From assembly GCA_903918335.1 (NCBI GenBank), contig CAIXDX010000118.1, positions 1-32,373 of the forward strand: DNA of 32,373 nucleotides, written 5' to 3'. This document shows, piece by piece, positions 1 to 10,876 of the stretch. This DNA is from an uncultured Methylococcaceae bacterium. GTDB lineage: Bacteria > Pseudomonadota > Gammaproteobacteria > Methylococcales > Methylomonadaceae. Every line of letters begins with the position of its first letter. Within the stretch, counting starts at the first letter, position 1. Below the pieces are notes generated by a model that was not told where the DNA came from, did not search any database, and saw only the letters and a list, made by a program, of their open reading frames with translations. The translations under genes and the position numbers were made by a program.

Positions 1-1188
1 CCCGACTTATATTTAAAGAAAAACGAAGACAAACGCTTACGTAAAGGCCATTTATGGGTGTTTAGCAATGAGGTGGATACCAAACGATCGACATTAGATC
101 AGTTTACTGCTGGCGAATTAGTCAATATTAGAAGTGACGACGGAAAAATATTAGGCACTGCCTATATCAATCCCCAAACACTCATTTGCGCACGTTTGCT
201 ATCTAGAAAAGCTAATTTAAAATGTGGCGCAAACTTTTTTAAAGAGCGTCTATCTACTGCGTTAACCCTACGCGAGAAAATATTTCCTAACCCCTTTTAT
301 CGTCTAGTCTTTAGTGAAAGTGACGGCCTACCTGGTTTAGTAATTGATCGTTTTGGTGATGTATTATCCTTACAGATTACAACGGCCGGTATAGAAATTC
401 GTAAAGAAGCTTTAATAACCGCTCTTATTGAACTATTAAAACCGACCGCCATCATTTTAAAAAATGATAATAGTCAAAGACAATTAGAAGGCTTAAGTCA
501 AGAATCTGAAGTGGTTTACGGACAATTACCTGAAAACCTAATCATCGAAGAAAATGGCGCGAAATTTAAAGTCGATATTTTAGAAGGACAAAAAACGGGA
601 TGGTTTTATGATCATCGTAGTAGTCGCGCACAATTAGCCTCATTTTCTAAAGACCAACGCGTCTTAGATTTATTTTCTTATACTGGTGCTTGGGGGATTC
701 CTGCTGCAATCGCTGGGGCGACTGAAGTCACCTGTGTAGATGCATCAGAAGGTGCCTTAGCCATCGCTCAAGAAAATGCCCAGCTTAATCTGGTGGCCGA
801 TAAGATGCAATTTGTGCGTAGTGATGTATTTGACTTTCTTAAGCAAGCCCGCTTAGATAATCAAGTCTATGATATTATCGTGCTAGATCCACCAGCATTG
901 ATTAAGCGTAAAAAAGATTTTAAATTAGGTTATGAAGCCTATAGACGACTTAACCATCTGGCATTACAAGTATTATCAAAGAATGGCATTCTAATTTCCG
1001 CTTCGTGCTCATTTCATCTCAGTCGTGAAAATTTACATGAAATATTACGTAGCTCTGGTCGTCATATTGATCGACATTTGATCTTTTTTGCGACAGGCGG
1101 CCAAGGCCCTGATCATCCGATTGATCCAGCCTCACCTGAAAGTGAATATTTAAAAACTTTCTTTTGTTCGGTATCAACAAGTCTATAA
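1..1188 (+). CDS. rlmI: class I SAM-dependent 23S rRNA (cytosine) methyltransferase, RlmI-like (5' end truncated by window)
   Basis: Frame 1 is open from base 1 (PDLYLKKNEDKRLRKGHLWVFSNEV...), so the listed GTG start at 58 is internal. PUA-like N-terminus, VLDLFSYTGAWGIPAA SAM motif, DIIVLDPPALIKRKKD, and SASCSFHLS near the C-terminus. Confidence 0.88.
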   Translation, partial: PDLYLKKNEDKRLRKGHLWVFSNEVDTKRSTLDQFTAGELVNIRSDDGKILGTAYINPQTLICARLLSRKANLKCGANFFKERLSTALTLREKIFPNPFYRLVFSESDGLPGLVIDRFGDVLSLQITTAGIEIRKEALITALIELLKPTAIILKNDNSQRQLEGLSQESEVVYGQLPENLIIEENGAKFKVDILEGQKTGWFYDHRSSRAQLASFSKDQRVLDLFSYTGAWGIPAAIAGATEVTCVDASEGALAIAQENAQLNLVADKMQFVRSDVFDFLKQARLDNQVYDIIVLDPPALIKRKKDFKLGYEAYRRLNHLALQVLSKNGILISASCSFHLSRENLHEILRSSGRHIDRHLIFFATGGQGPDHPIDPASPESEYLKTFFCSVSTSL

Positions 1189-1321
1189 AAGCATTGAGCC
1201 ATCTTTATTACCATTATAAAATGTAGTTTTTTTATACACGTTTCAAAATTAGCACTGATACTAAATTCGTTAGTGCGCCCAATAGAACAATAATTATTAT
1301 TTAAATGAGGATATTAAATTA

Positions 1322-1858
1322 ATGAAAGCCTGCGAATCATGTAGTCGTGTAGAGATCGGTAAAAATCATAACCAAGTACCTGTTTTACGAAGAGCCATCG
1401 GTTTAGTATTTGTCTATCTCCCTATCTTGACCTTACCTTTTGTTTTTTTAAGTGCGTACCTCACTTACTACCACTTGATCTTAATCGGTGGCAAAAATAT
1501 TAAAAAATACTCTGACTTTCTGCCAGAAAGAAGCTCACATCGTTATGATTTAAAAAATCAAATCACAATGGATGGTTCTTTTAAATTAAGCTTAGCTCAA
1601 TCAAAATTGTATTGGATATTAAACTGCACATGGTATTGCCCAGTGAGTGTGGCGGTATTCGAATGGCATGCTTACATGGTTAAAATTGTTGAAAACTGGT
1701 GGTGTCCGTTCACCCACGAGAAAAAAGAAGGTTACAGCAACGCAAAGATTGATAAGTCTTTCTGGCACATTTACCCTGAAGATGCGGTTAAATTAAACCC
1801 AGAAGATCTTAATAATCCCATTTGGAACGAAGACACAGATACTTCAGAGTCTAAATAA
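1322..1858 (+). CDS. hypothetical protein with N-terminal CxxC and one hydrophobic segment
   Basis: 178-aa ORF preceded by GAGGATATTAAATTA. Has CESC, a hydrophobic stretch VFVYLPILTLPFVFLSAYLTYYHLILI and a Trp/Cys-rich region NCTWYCPVSVAVFEWHAYMVKIVENWWCPF. Family not recognised. Confidence 0.75.
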   Translation: MKACESCSRVEIGKNHNQVPVLRRAIGLVFVYLPILTLPFVFLSAYLTYYHLILIGGKNIKKYSDFLPERSSHRYDLKNQITMDGSFKLSLAQSKLYWILNCTWYCPVSVAVFEWHAYMVKIVENWWCPFTHEKKEGYSNAKIDKSFWHIYPEDAVKLNPEDLNNPIWNEDTDTSESK

Positions 1859-1880
1859 ACGACTCACTAAAAGTGATTTG

Positions 1881-2843
1881 ATGCAAATCGGTACCTATTC
1901 ATTAAAAAACAAATTAATTCTTGCCCCTATGGCTGGCATTACAGATCGGCCATTTAGAGAATTATGTAAAGAAATGGGTGCCAGCTTGGCTGTATCTGAG
2001 ATGGTTGCATCAAATCCGGCCTTACGCTATCATAAAAGAACACTACTAAAATCTGATCATACAGGCGAATCTGGTTTACGATCTGTACAAATTTTAGGTA
2101 CTGATCCTCAGCAAATGGCTGAAGCAGCGCAGTTTAATGTTGCTCGTGGCGCCCAAATTATTGACATTAATATGGGGTGTCCGGCAAAAAAAGTCTGCTC
2201 AGTAGCCGCAGGCTCAGCCTTATTAAGAGACGAAATCTTAGTAAAAAAAATTTTAGACGCTGTGGTTAATTCCGTTGATGTTCCGGTAACGCTCAAGATA
2301 AGAACTGGCTGGGACCTACAAAATCGTAATGCGGTAGAAATAGCTAAAATTGCTGAACAAGCAGGTATTTCTGCTCTCACATTACACGGCAGGACACGCG
2401 CCTGTAAGTTTAACGGGCAAGCAGAATACGAAACGATCAGAAATGTTAAAGCCGCTGTCAATATTCCTATTATTGCCAACGGTGATATTGATTCAGCTGA
2501 AAAAGCCCAAACTGTCCTTGACAGTACGGGAGCCGATGCCATCATGATAGGCAGAGCAGCACAAGGAAATCCATGGTTATTTTCTCAAATCAATCATTTC
2601 CTAGTCACAGGAAAAACGTTACAAAAACCGACGCGAACAGCTATACAATCTACATTGTTAACCCATTTAGAACATCTCTATAGTTTCTATGGAAACACTA
2701 CCGGTGTTAGAATAGCTAGAAAACATATATCTTGGTACTTCAATCATATTGATAACATCCATCAGGATACGAAAAACAAAGTCAATCAAGCTCAATGTCC
2801 GACTGAACAAATATTGCAAGTTAATTTAGCCTTTAATTTTTAA
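1881..2843 (+). CDS. dusB: tRNA-dihydrouridine synthase B
   Basis: LAPMAGITDRPFRELCKEMGA, INMGCPAKKVCSVAAGSALL, TLHGRTRACKFNGQAEY, IIANGDIDS, IMIGRAAQGNPW; followed by fis. The ATG at 1881 is preferred over the TTG at 1878. Confidence 0.95.
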   Translation: MQIGTYSLKNKLILAPMAGITDRPFRELCKEMGASLAVSEMVASNPALRYHKRTLLKSDHTGESGLRSVQILGTDPQQMAEAAQFNVARGAQIIDINMGCPAKKVCSVAAGSALLRDEILVKKILDAVVNSVDVPVTLKIRTGWDLQNRNAVEIAKIAEQAGISALTLHGRTRACKFNGQAEYETIRNVKAAVNIPIIANGDIDSAEKAQTVLDSTGADAIMIGRAAQGNPWLFSQINHFLVTGKTLQKPTRTAIQSTLLTHLEHLYSFYGNTTGVRIARKHISWYFNHIDNIHQDTKNKVNQAQCPTEQILQVNLAFNF

Positions 2844-2858
2844 ATCTGGATAGTGTTA

Positions 2859-3149
2859 ATGACCACGAATGTATCACTAAAAAATTCTGAAATTATTAAC
2901 ATGGACGCTAAAAGCACTGCGCTTTTACCTCTTTCAGTCTATGTAAAACAAGCGATTGAACAATATCTAACTCAATTGAGCGGTCATGATGCTATTGGTT
3001 TACACGCCCTAGTTATTAATGAAGTTGAAAAACCATTATTAGAAGCTGCGCTGGAGCATGCTGGATACAATCAAACTAAAGCGGCTAAAGCGTTAGGATT
3101 AAGTAGAAGTACCCTTCGTAAAAAATTAGAACAATACAATATTTCTTAA
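2859..3149 (+). CDS. fis: DNA-binding protein Fis
   Basis: Fis C-terminal HTH: LLEAALEHAGYNQTKAAKALGLSRSTLRKKLEQYNIS; directly downstream of dusB. The ATG at 2859 is preferred over the GTG at 2853. Confidence 0.93.
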   Translation: MTTNVSLKNSEIINMDAKSTALLPLSVYVKQAIEQYLTQLSGHDAIGLHALVINEVEKPLLEAALEHAGYNQTKAAKALGLSRSTLRKKLEQYNIS

Positions 3150-3174
3150 AACTTGTGACACACAGCAAGTTTTT
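3148..3174 (+). terminator. putative intrinsic terminator after fis
   Basis: AAAACTTG - TGACACACAG - CAAGTTTT followed by T; 8-bp arms immediately after the fis stop. Confidence 0.45.
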
Positions 3175-3217
3175 CGCTTTACCACCTACCTATCAATACA
3201 AATAAACAAAGGTCTGC

Positions 3218-4777
3218 ATGAACAAAAAAATAACTCGAGCTCTGATCAGCGTCTCAGATAAGACTGGCATTATCGACTTTTCTAAAGCTTTGAGTGATCT
3301 AGGAATAGAGCTTCTATCTACGGGTGGTACTGCAAAAATCCTAGCCGAAAATAATATCCCCGTCACAGAAGTATCTGACTATACGGGCTTTCCTGAAATG
3401 ATGGATGGACGTGTTAAAACTTTACATCCTAAAGTTCACGGTGGCATATTAGGTCGTAGAGGTATTGATGACACAGTCATGGCCAATAATGGCATTAAAC
3501 CGATTGATATGGTCGTGGTTAATCTTTATCCTTTTGAGCAAACCATAGCTAACCCAAACTGTGATTTTGAGACCGCTATAGAGAATATCGATATTGGCGG
3601 CCCGACTATGATTAGAGCTGCCGCTAAAAATCATGCCGATGTAGCTATTATTGTAGACCCCAGCGATTATGCAGCGACCTTAGCTGAATTAAAAAACACG
3701 GCTAATGCTTTATCTGCCGAAACTCGCTTTAACTTAGCCTTAAAGAGTTTCGAACACACCGCGCGTTATGACACTGCAATTGCGACCTATTTAGGTAATT
3801 TAAGCGGCACACAATTCCCTGAAACACTTAACTTACAATTTTATCGCAGCCAAACCATGCGTTATGGTGAGAATCCTCATCAAAATGCCGCTTTCTATCG
3901 TGAGAAAGCACCTGAGTCGGGCACAATTGCTGCTGCACGTCAATTACAAGGTAAAGAATTATCATATAACAACATTGCCGATGCCGATGCCGCTTTAGAG
4001 TGTGTTAAATCGTTTAATGCTAAACCCACTTGCGTGATAGTTAAACATGCAAATCCTTGTGGTGTAGCAGAAGCTGATAATTTATTGGGCGCTTATGATA
4101 AAGCGTATGCAACTGATCCAACTTCTGCTTTTGGCGGCATTATTGCTTTTAACCAAGAATTAGACGCAGATACTGCGGCTGAAATTATTAAACGTCAATT
4201 TGTTGAAGTGATTATTGCCCCAAGCTTAACACCTGCAGCAATCGCTGTTTTATCAGAAAAGCAAAACATCCGCGTTTTAGAATGTGGCGGTTGGACTGCG
4301 AAACCTGAACCCTCTTTTGACTATAAACGTGTTGCCGGTGGCTTATTAGTTCAAGATAAAGACCTAGGTGAAGTTAACCCTGCTGACATTAAAGTGGTTA
4401 GTCAACGTAAACCTACTGAACAAGAATTCGCGGACTTACTATTTGCTTGGAAAGTGGGTAAGTTTGTGAAATCTAATGCCATTGTGTATTGTAAAAATGG
4501 TCAAACTATTGGGGTCGGTGCAGGCCAAATGAGCCGAGTCTATTCAGCCAAAATTGCGGGCATCAAAGCAGCAGATGAAGGTCTAGAAGTACCCGGTTCT
4601 GCGTTAGCATCAGATGCGTTCTTCCCTTTTAGAGATGGAATTGATGCCGCGGCTGAAGCTGGGATTACTGCCATTATTCAACCAGGCGGATCAGTCCGTG
4701 ATAATGAGGTTATTGCAGCAGCTGATGAACATAATATCGCTATGGTATTTACTGGCATGCGTCATTTCAGACATTAA
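3218..4777 (+). CDS. purH: bifunctional AICAR formyltransferase / IMP cyclohydrolase
   Basis: [69 protein letters not shown]-terminal [32 protein letters not shown]. Confidence 0.97.
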   Translation: MNKKITRALISVSDKTGIIDFSKALSDLGIELLSTGGTAKILAENNIPVTEVSDYTGFPEMMDGRVKTLHPKVHGGILGRRGIDDTVMANNGIKPIDMVVVNLYPFEQTIANPNCDFETAIENIDIGGPTMIRAAAKNHADVAIIVDPSDYAATLAELKNTANALSAETRFNLALKSFEHTARYDTAIATYLGNLSGTQFPETLNLQFYRSQTMRYGENPHQNAAFYREKAPESGTIAAARQLQGKELSYNNIADADAALECVKSFNAKPTCVIVKHANPCGVAEADNLLGAYDKAYATDPTSAFGGIIAFNQELDADTAAEIIKRQFVEVIIAPSLTPAAIAVLSEKQNIRVLECGGWTAKPEPSFDYKRVAGGLLVQDKDLGEVNPADIKVVSQRKPTEQEFADLLFAWKVGKFVKSNAIVYCKNGQTIGVGAGQMSRVYSAKIAGIKAADEGLEVPGSALASDAFFPFRDGIDAAAEAGITAIIQPGGSVRDNEVIAAADEHNIAMVFTGMRHFRH

Positions 4778-4795
4778 TTTAGAGTGAGTCATAAC

Positions 4796-6067
4796 ATGAA
4801 AGTCTTGATCGTTGGTAGTGGTGGTCGTGAACACGCCCTTGCTTGGAAAACCAAACAATCACCTAAAGTATCTAGCGTTTTCGTTGCTCCGGGTAACCCA
4901 GGGACTGCCTTAGAAGATAACATCTCTAATGTGGCTATCGCTGTTGATGATATTGCTGGCTTATTAGCATTTGCCCTAGCGGAAAAAATCGACCTGACTA
5001 TTATCGGCCCTGAAGTGCCTTTAGTATTAGGTGTGGTTGACCAATTTACTGCTGCGGGACTTAAATGCTTTGGTCCCACTGCACAGGCAGCGCAACTAGA
5101 GGGCTCGAAGTCTTTCTGTAAAGACTTTATGATTCGCCATCATATTCCAACAGCAGCTTATCAGTCTTTTACCGATAAAGATTTAGCCATTGCCTACATT
5201 AAACAACAAGGCGCACCTATCGTTGTTAAAGCCGATGGCTTAGCGGCAGGGAAAGGCGTTATTGTTGCGACCTCAGAAGCTGAAGCCATTGCCGCTGTTG
5301 AAGATATGCTTTCAGGCAATGTATTTGGTGAAGCCGGAAATCGTGTTGTTGTTGAAGAGTTTTTAGTCGGTGAGGAAGCAAGCTTTATTGTCATAGCAGA
5401 TGGCAAACATGCACTGCCTATGGCTACTTCACAAGACCATAAGGCTCGTGATAACGGCGACAAGGGGCCTAATACGGGTGGCATGGGAGCTTATTCTCCA
5501 GCACCCGTAGTCACTCAAGAGATTCACGATATTGTGATGCGTGATATCATTAATCCTACCTTAAAAGGTATGGAAGAAGACGGTCTACCTTATACTGGAT
5601 TTTTATATGCTGGATTAATGATTAGCAAAGACAACACCGTTAAAGTTTTAGAATACAACTGCCGTTTTGGAGACCCAGAAACACAACCGATTATGATGCG
5701 TATGAAAAGCGACTTAATTGAATTGTGTAGCGCGGCATTAGAAGGCAACCTTGATAAAACTACTAGTGAATGGGATGATCGAGCGGCTTTAGGTGTTGTA
5801 CTAGCGGCAGGCGGCTATCCTGATACTTACCAAAAAGGCGATATTATTTCTGGTTTAGGAACCGATACTCCCTCAGATAGAAAAGTATTCCATGCAGGTA
5901 CACAGCAACAAGGCGATAACATTGTTACTTCCGGAGGCCGTGTGTTATGTGCTTGCGCCTTAGGTGAAAGCATTCAAGAAGCTCAAACTAAAGCTTATGA
6001 ATTAGTCGATACCATTCAGTGGGACAACATGTTTTATCGCACCGATATTGGCTTTAAAGCACTGTAA
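4796..6067 (+). CDS. purD: phosphoribosylamine-glycine ligase
   Basis: MKVLIVGSGGREHALAWK, PIVVKADGLAAGKGVIVA, GPNTGGMGAYSPAPV, LEYNCRFGDPETQ; follows purH. The ATG at 4796 fits better than 4784. Confidence 0.97.
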   Translation: MKVLIVGSGGREHALAWKTKQSPKVSSVFVAPGNPGTALEDNISNVAIAVDDIAGLLAFALAEKIDLTIIGPEVPLVLGVVDQFTAAGLKCFGPTAQAAQLEGSKSFCKDFMIRHHIPTAAYQSFTDKDLAIAYIKQQGAPIVVKADGLAAGKGVIVATSEAEAIAAVEDMLSGNVFGEAGNRVVVEEFLVGEEASFIVIADGKHALPMATSQDHKARDNGDKGPNTGGMGAYSPAPVVTQEIHDIVMRDIINPTLKGMEEDGLPYTGFLYAGLMISKDNTVKVLEYNCRFGDPETQPIMMRMKSDLIELCSAALEGNLDKTTSEWDDRAALGVVLAAGGYPDTYQKGDIISGLGTDTPSDRKVFHAGTQQQGDNIVTSGGRVLCACALGESIQEAQTKAYELVDTIQWDNMFYRTDIGFKAL

Positions 6068-6074
6068 GCCTTAA

Positions 6075-6108
6075 ATTAAACGGTGCAGAACTATCTACAC
6101 CGTTTAAT
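6075..6108. terminator. bidirectional terminator-like hairpin between convergent purD and the M18 peptidase gene
   Basis: Perfect 11-bp inverted repeat ATTAAACGGTG ... CACCGTTTAAT (6075-6085 / 6098-6108) with a 12-nt loop, between convergent genes. Confidence 0.6.
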
Positions 6109-6121
6109 CTCAGCAATACCG

Positions 6122-7426
6122 CTACGAAATAAAAAATTGCCTCAATACTTTAATCATATAGTGATGATCTAAGACCCCTGCACTTTCTCTAATACTGTGC
6201 ATGGCCCACAATGGATTCCCCACATCAATTGATCTAACCCCTAATTTAGCAGAAGTAATAGGGCCGATGGTACTTCCACACGCTAAATCACTACGGTGGG
6301 AATAAGTTTGATAAGGCACATCTGCTTGGTTACACCAATCTATGAAGCGGGCTTGAGAAATACTCTCAGTACTGTATCGATGACTCGCATTCACTTTAAT
6401 GACAGGACCTTTATTAACAATAACTTTATGATCAGGTTCATATGCTAAAGGAAAACTGGGTTGATAAGCATGCGCCATATCAGCACTAATCAAGAAACTT
6501 TTTGCTAAAGATCGTGCATAATCTTCGGGTGAATAACCATTCGTCACCGCTATACGCTGTAAAACATCACCTAAGAAACTACCGTCTGCGCCTCGATTAC
6601 TGCCACTACCAATTTCTTCATGATCAAAAAAAGCGCACACTAAAGTACTATCACTATTTAAAACACACTCGTCTAACAATGCTTGGATAGCCGCATGACA
6701 AGACGCTAAATTATCAAGTTGACTGTCCGCATAAAACTCTTGTTCTGCACCCCAGATAACACCTTTTTGAGTGTCATAAACGGCTAAGTCCCAAGACAAG
6801 ATTTTATCTGATCCACAGCCTAATTTATCTTGTAATAACTTTGCAAAATACTCAGCAGGTAAAGCATCTTGAATTGCTGTTGACAGAATTAAGGGTAATT
6901 CCATTTGCTTGTGCAATTTTAAACCTTCTTCATTCACTGTTCTATTCATGTGAATAGCAAGATTAGGCAGGCGCAATAAAACTTCATCAAACTTAATCAA
7001 CGTACTGACAATTGCGTTATCCGCATTTTTATAATTAACTCGACCCGCAAGACTTAAATCTCTATCAGCAAAAGTAGCGATAATGGGACCACCATACACC
7101 TCTACTCCTAAACGGAACAAACCATCAATAGCCGTAATGGGATTAGGTTTAATTCTAAAACCTGGTGAGTCAGTATGAGCACCGACTAACTTAAAACCTG
7201 TTTCTACCAATGATTTATGCCCTTGAACAAACAGAACGATCGACGAGTCGTCTCTAATAACATAATATCTGCCACCCGCTTTCAGATCCCAAGCAAGTGT
7301 TTCTTCTATCTTTACAAAATCAAAGGCTTTTAATTGAGTCTCTACACTTTTAACAGCGTGCCATGGACTTGGGCTCGCATCTATAAAATCTAATAAGTTT
7401 TGTACCTGCTGTTGGGCATTTATCAT
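6122..7426 (-). CDS. apeB: M18 family aminopeptidase
   Basis: [107 protein letters not shown]. Confidence 0.94.
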   Translation of the reverse strand: MINAQQQVQNLLDFIDASPSPWHAVKSVETQLKAFDFVKIEETLAWDLKAGGRYYVIRDDSSIVLFVQGHKSLVETGFKLVGAHTDSPGFRIKPNPITAIDGLFRLGVEVYGGPIIATFADRDLSLAGRVNYKNADNAIVSTLIKFDEVLLRLPNLAIHMNRTVNEEGLKLHKQMELPLILSTAIQDALPAEYFAKLLQDKLGCGSDKILSWDLAVYDTQKGVIWGAEQEFYADSQLDNLASCHAAIQALLDECVLNSDSTLVCAFFDHEEIGSGSNRGADGSFLGDVLQRIAVTNGYSPEDYARSLAKSFLISADMAHAYQPSFPLAYEPDHKVIVNKGPVIKVNASHRYSTESISQARFIDWCNQADVPYQTYSHRSDLACGSTIGPITSAKLGVRSIDVGNPLWAMHSIRESAGVLDHHYMIKVLRQFFIS

Positions 7427-7818
7427 TTTGTTTTTAAGTCCAAAGAAGCTGAATTAATGCAATAACGAAGACCTGTAGGCAAAGGACCATCTTCAAACAC
7501 ATGACCTAAATGTGCATCACATACTTTACAGGTCACTTCAACTCTTCGCATACCATGGCTGGTATCAGTATGCTCGTTTACGCTATCATCTGATAGGCTC
7601 GCCCAAAAACTTGGCCAACCTGAACCTGAATCATATTTTGTTTCCGAGCTAAACAAGGCATTATCACAACAGATACAATGATAAACACCTGATGTTTTGC
7701 AATCATTGTATTTGCCCGTAAAAGGTGCTTCTGTTCCTTTTAAGCGACAGATACTAAATTGTTCAGGAGATAACTTGCCTACCCACTCATCATTATTATT
7801 TGTTTTTTGTTCTGACAT
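7423..7818 (-). CDS. msrB: peptide-methionine (R)-S-oxide reductase MsrB
   Basis: [66 protein letters not shown]: zinc CxxC pairs and the catalytic RYCIN motif. Confidence 0.95.
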   Translation of the reverse strand: MSEQKTNNNDEWVGKLSPEQFSICRLKGTEAPFTGKYNDCKTSGVYHCICCDNALFSSETKYDSGSGWPSFWASLSDDSVNEHTDTSHGMRRVEVTCKVCDAHLGHVFEDGPLPTGLRYCINSASLDLKTK

Positions 7819-8035
7819 AGTCGTATTAAATACCTTGTTCTATTGAAGTTAATCCATTTTACGCGATGATAGTGCCATCTCCAAAATACATAACGATTAA
7901 CAGTTTCCCCACTTGATATATCCGCAAAGAAACTTTTATCAAATCTAACGAAAGCCCCCTACTACGTCATCTAATTGCAATACAAATCAATAAAATTCCC
8001 TGTAAAATACAAACTGTTTAAAGCGAGTCATAAAA

Positions 8036-8063
8036 TTGAACCAGTCATTGATTCATTTATAAT
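8036..8063 (+). promoter_or_regulatory. putative sigma70-type promoter for ugd
   Basis: TTGAAC (8036-8041), 16-nt spacer, TATAAT (8058-8063); leaves a 46-nt leader before the ATG at 8110. Confidence 0.5.
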
Positions 8064-8109
8064 CAGAATTAATTAATCCCATTTCAAACAATATCTCCCA
8101 AATAAAACG

Positions 8110-9438
8110 ATGAAAATCAGTATTATCGGCAGTGGTTATGTAGGTTTAGTGAGTGGCGCTTGTTTTGCTCAAATGGGCAATAACGTCACATGTGTGGATA
8201 TAGATGAAGCTAAAATCAATAACCTTAAACAAGGTATTGTGCCTATCTATGAGCCTGGCTTAGAAGAACTGATTCAGGAAAATATTAAACAAAATACCTT
8301 GCAGTTTACGACGGATAGCGATTCAGCCATCGCCGCCTCTACTATCATCTTTATCGCTGTAGGGACACCCATGGGCGAGGATGGTAGTGCTGATCTACAA
8401 TATGTTTTAGCGGTTGCTAAAAACATTGGCAAAGCTATTAAACATCACGTTGTCGTTGTTGATAAATCGACGGTCCCCGTGGGTACTGCCGACAAAGTTC
8501 GCGCCACTATTCAGGCTGAATTAGACGCTAGAAAGAGTGAACTGACTTTTGATGTGGTCTCAAATCCAGAGTTCCTTAAAGAAGGCGCGGCTATTCAAGA
8601 CTTTATGAGTCCTAATCGAGTTGTTATCGGCGCAGATAATGATAAAGCGATGGATTTAATGCATGAACTCTATACTCCGTTCATGACTAAAAATGATCGT
8701 TTTATTGGTATGGATATTAAAAGTGCTGAAATGACCAAATATGCCGCTAATGCAATGTTGGCGACTAAAATTTCTTTTATGAATGAAATTGCCAATATTT
8801 GTGAACAAGTGGGGGCCGACGTTAATCAAGTGCGCAATGGTATTGGTTCAGATCAACGTATTGGCTTTAGTTTTATTTATCCAGGCTGCGGTTATGGGGG
8901 TAGTTGTTTCCCTAAAGACGTACAAGCCTTAGTTAGGACCGCGAAAAACCTAGGCTACAATCCCAGACTATTAGAAGCCGTTGAAGCCGTTAATACAGAT
9001 CAAAAATCAGTACTCGCCCACAAAGTTATCCAGCGTTTAGGATCAGACCTGGCGGATAAAAAATTTGCAATATGGGGCTTAGCCTTTAAACCAGAAACGG
9101 ATGACATGCGTTCCGCTGCAGCCATCACTATTATTAACATATTAACGGCACACGGCGCAGAAATCGTTGCCTACGACCCTAAAGCCCGCCATGAAGCCGA
9201 AACATTCTACTTAAAAGATAATAAGAAAGTTAGCTATGTTGACAGTAAGTATGAAGCACTTAAAAATGCCGATGCTCTCTTACTCATCACCGAATGGCAA
9301 GAGTTTAGAAGCCCTGATTTTGATGAAATCAAAAAACTGCTGAAATACCCCTTATTCTTTGATGGGCGTAACCAATTTAAACAACAACGCATGGAAACCA
9401 TGGGATTTGAATATATTCAAATCGGTGTTAGCTCCTAA
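8110..9438 (+). CDS. ugd: UDP-glucose/GDP-mannose dehydrogenase family protein, probable UDP-glucose 6-dehydrogenase
   Basis: MKISIIGSGYVGLVSGACFAQMGNNV, PIYEPGLEEL, VDKSTVPVGTADKV, NPEFLKEGAAI, catalytic YPGCGYGGSCFPKDVQAL, WGLAFKPETDDMRSA. Confidence 0.95.
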   Translation: MKISIIGSGYVGLVSGACFAQMGNNVTCVDIDEAKINNLKQGIVPIYEPGLEELIQENIKQNTLQFTTDSDSAIAASTIIFIAVGTPMGEDGSADLQYVLAVAKNIGKAIKHHVVVVDKSTVPVGTADKVRATIQAELDARKSELTFDVVSNPEFLKEGAAIQDFMSPNRVVIGADNDKAMDLMHELYTPFMTKNDRFIGMDIKSAEMTKYAANAMLATKISFMNEIANICEQVGADVNQVRNGIGSDQRIGFSFIYPGCGYGGSCFPKDVQALVRTAKNLGYNPRLLEAVEAVNTDQKSVLAHKVIQRLGSDLADKKFAIWGLAFKPETDDMRSAAAITIINILTAHGAEIVAYDPKARHEAETFYLKDNKKVSYVDSKYEALKNADALLLITEWQEFRSPDFDEIKKLLKYPLFFDGRNQFKQQRMETMGFEYIQIGVSS

Positions 9439-9449
9439 ACAAACTAAAC

Positions 9450-10502
9450 ATGAAAATACTTGTGACCGGCGCGGCTGGTTTTATTGGCTCATTCGTCGTC
9501 AAACAACTATTGTCCAGAGGAGATGAAATCGTAGGACTTGATAATATCAGTGATTATTATGATATTAATATTAAATTAGGCCGTCTTAAACAAGCAGGGA
9601 TTCGCGAAGAAAGTCTCAATTGGTTTAAATTTATACACAGCGAACTACACCCCGACTATCGCTTTATCCGTATGAACCTTGAAGACAAACAAGCATTACA
9701 AATGTTGTTTGCTAACGAGAAGTTTGACCGCGTTTGTCACCTAGCCGCTCAAGCCGGTGTCAGATACTCTATTGATTATCCCGATGCTTATGTAAAAAGT
9801 AATGTCGAAGGCTTTTTAAATATATTAGAAGCATGCCGGTGGCACAACATTGAGCATCTTGTGTATGCTAGCTCCAGTAGTATTTATGGCTTAAACTCGA
9901 AAGTGCCTTTTTCTGAGCACCATTCCATTGCCCATCCCGTCAGTCTCTATGCAGCCACCAAAAAAAGCAACGAGCTCATGGCGCATGCTTATAGTCATCT
10001 TTATCACATTCCGACTACTGGCTTACGTTTCTTTACTGTGTATGGTCCTTGGGGCAGACCGGATATGTCACCGTTTTTATTTGCAGATGCCATCTTAAAT
10101 GAGAAACCCATTAAGGTTTTCAATAACGGAGATATGTTACGAGACTTTACCTATATCGATGACATTACAGAAGGCGTAGTAAGGTGTATTGATAAAATAG
10201 CAGCCCCCTGCCCAACTTGGAATGCAGAAAACCCAGACCCTAGTATCTCATCAGCACCCTATCGACTTTTTAATATCGGCAACTCAACACCCATAAAACT
10301 GATGGACTTTATAGAAGGTATTGAAAAGGCCTGCGGTAAAGAAGCGACAAAAAACTATTTACCGATGCAACCCGGTGATGTGTACCAAACCAATGCGGAT
10401 ACACAGGACTTAGAAACCTATATTGGTTATAAACCAACCACCAGCATCGCCACCGGCATTAAAAAAACCATCACATGGTTTAAAGATTACTATCAGCTTT
10501 AA
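9450..10502 (+). CDS. NAD-dependent epimerase, probable UDP-glucuronate 4-epimerase
   Basis: MKILVTGAAGFIGSFV, HLAAQAGVRYSIDYPDAYVKSN, YASSSSIYG, YAATKKSNELMAHAYSHLY, RFFTVYGPWGRPDM; adjacent to ugd. Confidence 0.9.
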   Translation: MKILVTGAAGFIGSFVVKQLLSRGDEIVGLDNISDYYDINIKLGRLKQAGIREESLNWFKFIHSELHPDYRFIRMNLEDKQALQMLFANEKFDRVCHLAAQAGVRYSIDYPDAYVKSNVEGFLNILEACRWHNIEHLVYASSSSIYGLNSKVPFSEHHSIAHPVSLYAATKKSNELMAHAYSHLYHIPTTGLRFFTVYGPWGRPDMSPFLFADAILNEKPIKVFNNGDMLRDFTYIDDITEGVVRCIDKIAAPCPTWNAENPDPSISSAPYRLFNIGNSTPIKLMDFIEGIEKACGKEATKNYLPMQPGDVYQTNADTQDLETYIGYKPTTSIATGIKKTITWFKDYYQL

Positions 10503-10846
10503 ACAACAAGCTGTTTAGCAAAACTATGCACCCATACTAAACTGTCTGGGTTCCATGTCATGCCCGTATGCATGCTTAAAATAATTTGCTTATACACTTC
10601 TAAATTGGGATATCCCTCTGCATGCGCGTGTTCATCCGTCATATCACCAATGCGTTGACGCGATAAATCAGTCACCACAAATGTTATTCCTTCTAACTCA
10701 AATGTTTCCTCAGGAAAACCATAGACACCATCACGACGCTGTTGAGTTTTAGTACCTGCCAAAGTAGCAGCCACTAATTTAGGATGTGTTACCAGGCGAT
10801 CAATCGAACACGTTCTTTCAGGATAAGTAGTCAAGAAATACTCCAA
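10499..10846 (-). CDS. ASCH/PUA-like domain protein
   Basis: 115 aa with HPKLVAATLAGTKTQQRRDGVYGFP... and ...LSRQRIGDMTDEHAHAEGYPNLEVYKQII; convergent, overlaps the end of the epimerase gene by 4 nt. Confidence 0.7.
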   Translation of the reverse strand: MEYFLTTYPERTCSIDRLVTHPKLVAATLAGTKTQQRRDGVYGFPEETFELEGITFVVTDLSRQRIGDMTDEHAHAEGYPNLEVYKQIILSMHTGMTWNPDSLVWVHSFAKQLVV

Positions 10847-10876
10847 CTAGAGAAATGAAAACATTATACACGAGGT

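Noticed and set aside
58-1188. ORF-track start at 58 as the true start of the first gene
   Set aside because: The frame is open and homologous from base 1; the GTG at 58 is an internal Val codon, so the gene begins outside the window.
2108-2545. 145-aa minus-strand ORF inside dusB
   Set aside because: Shadow ORF fully inside a well-supported conserved gene; composition follows the opposite strand and no motif is visible.
2350-2547. 65-aa plus-strand ORF in another frame of dusB
   Set aside because: Out-of-frame overlap with dusB, no recognisable domain.
4789-5484. Two 96-aa minus-strand ORFs inside purD
   Set aside because: Antisense shadows of purD with no motifs.
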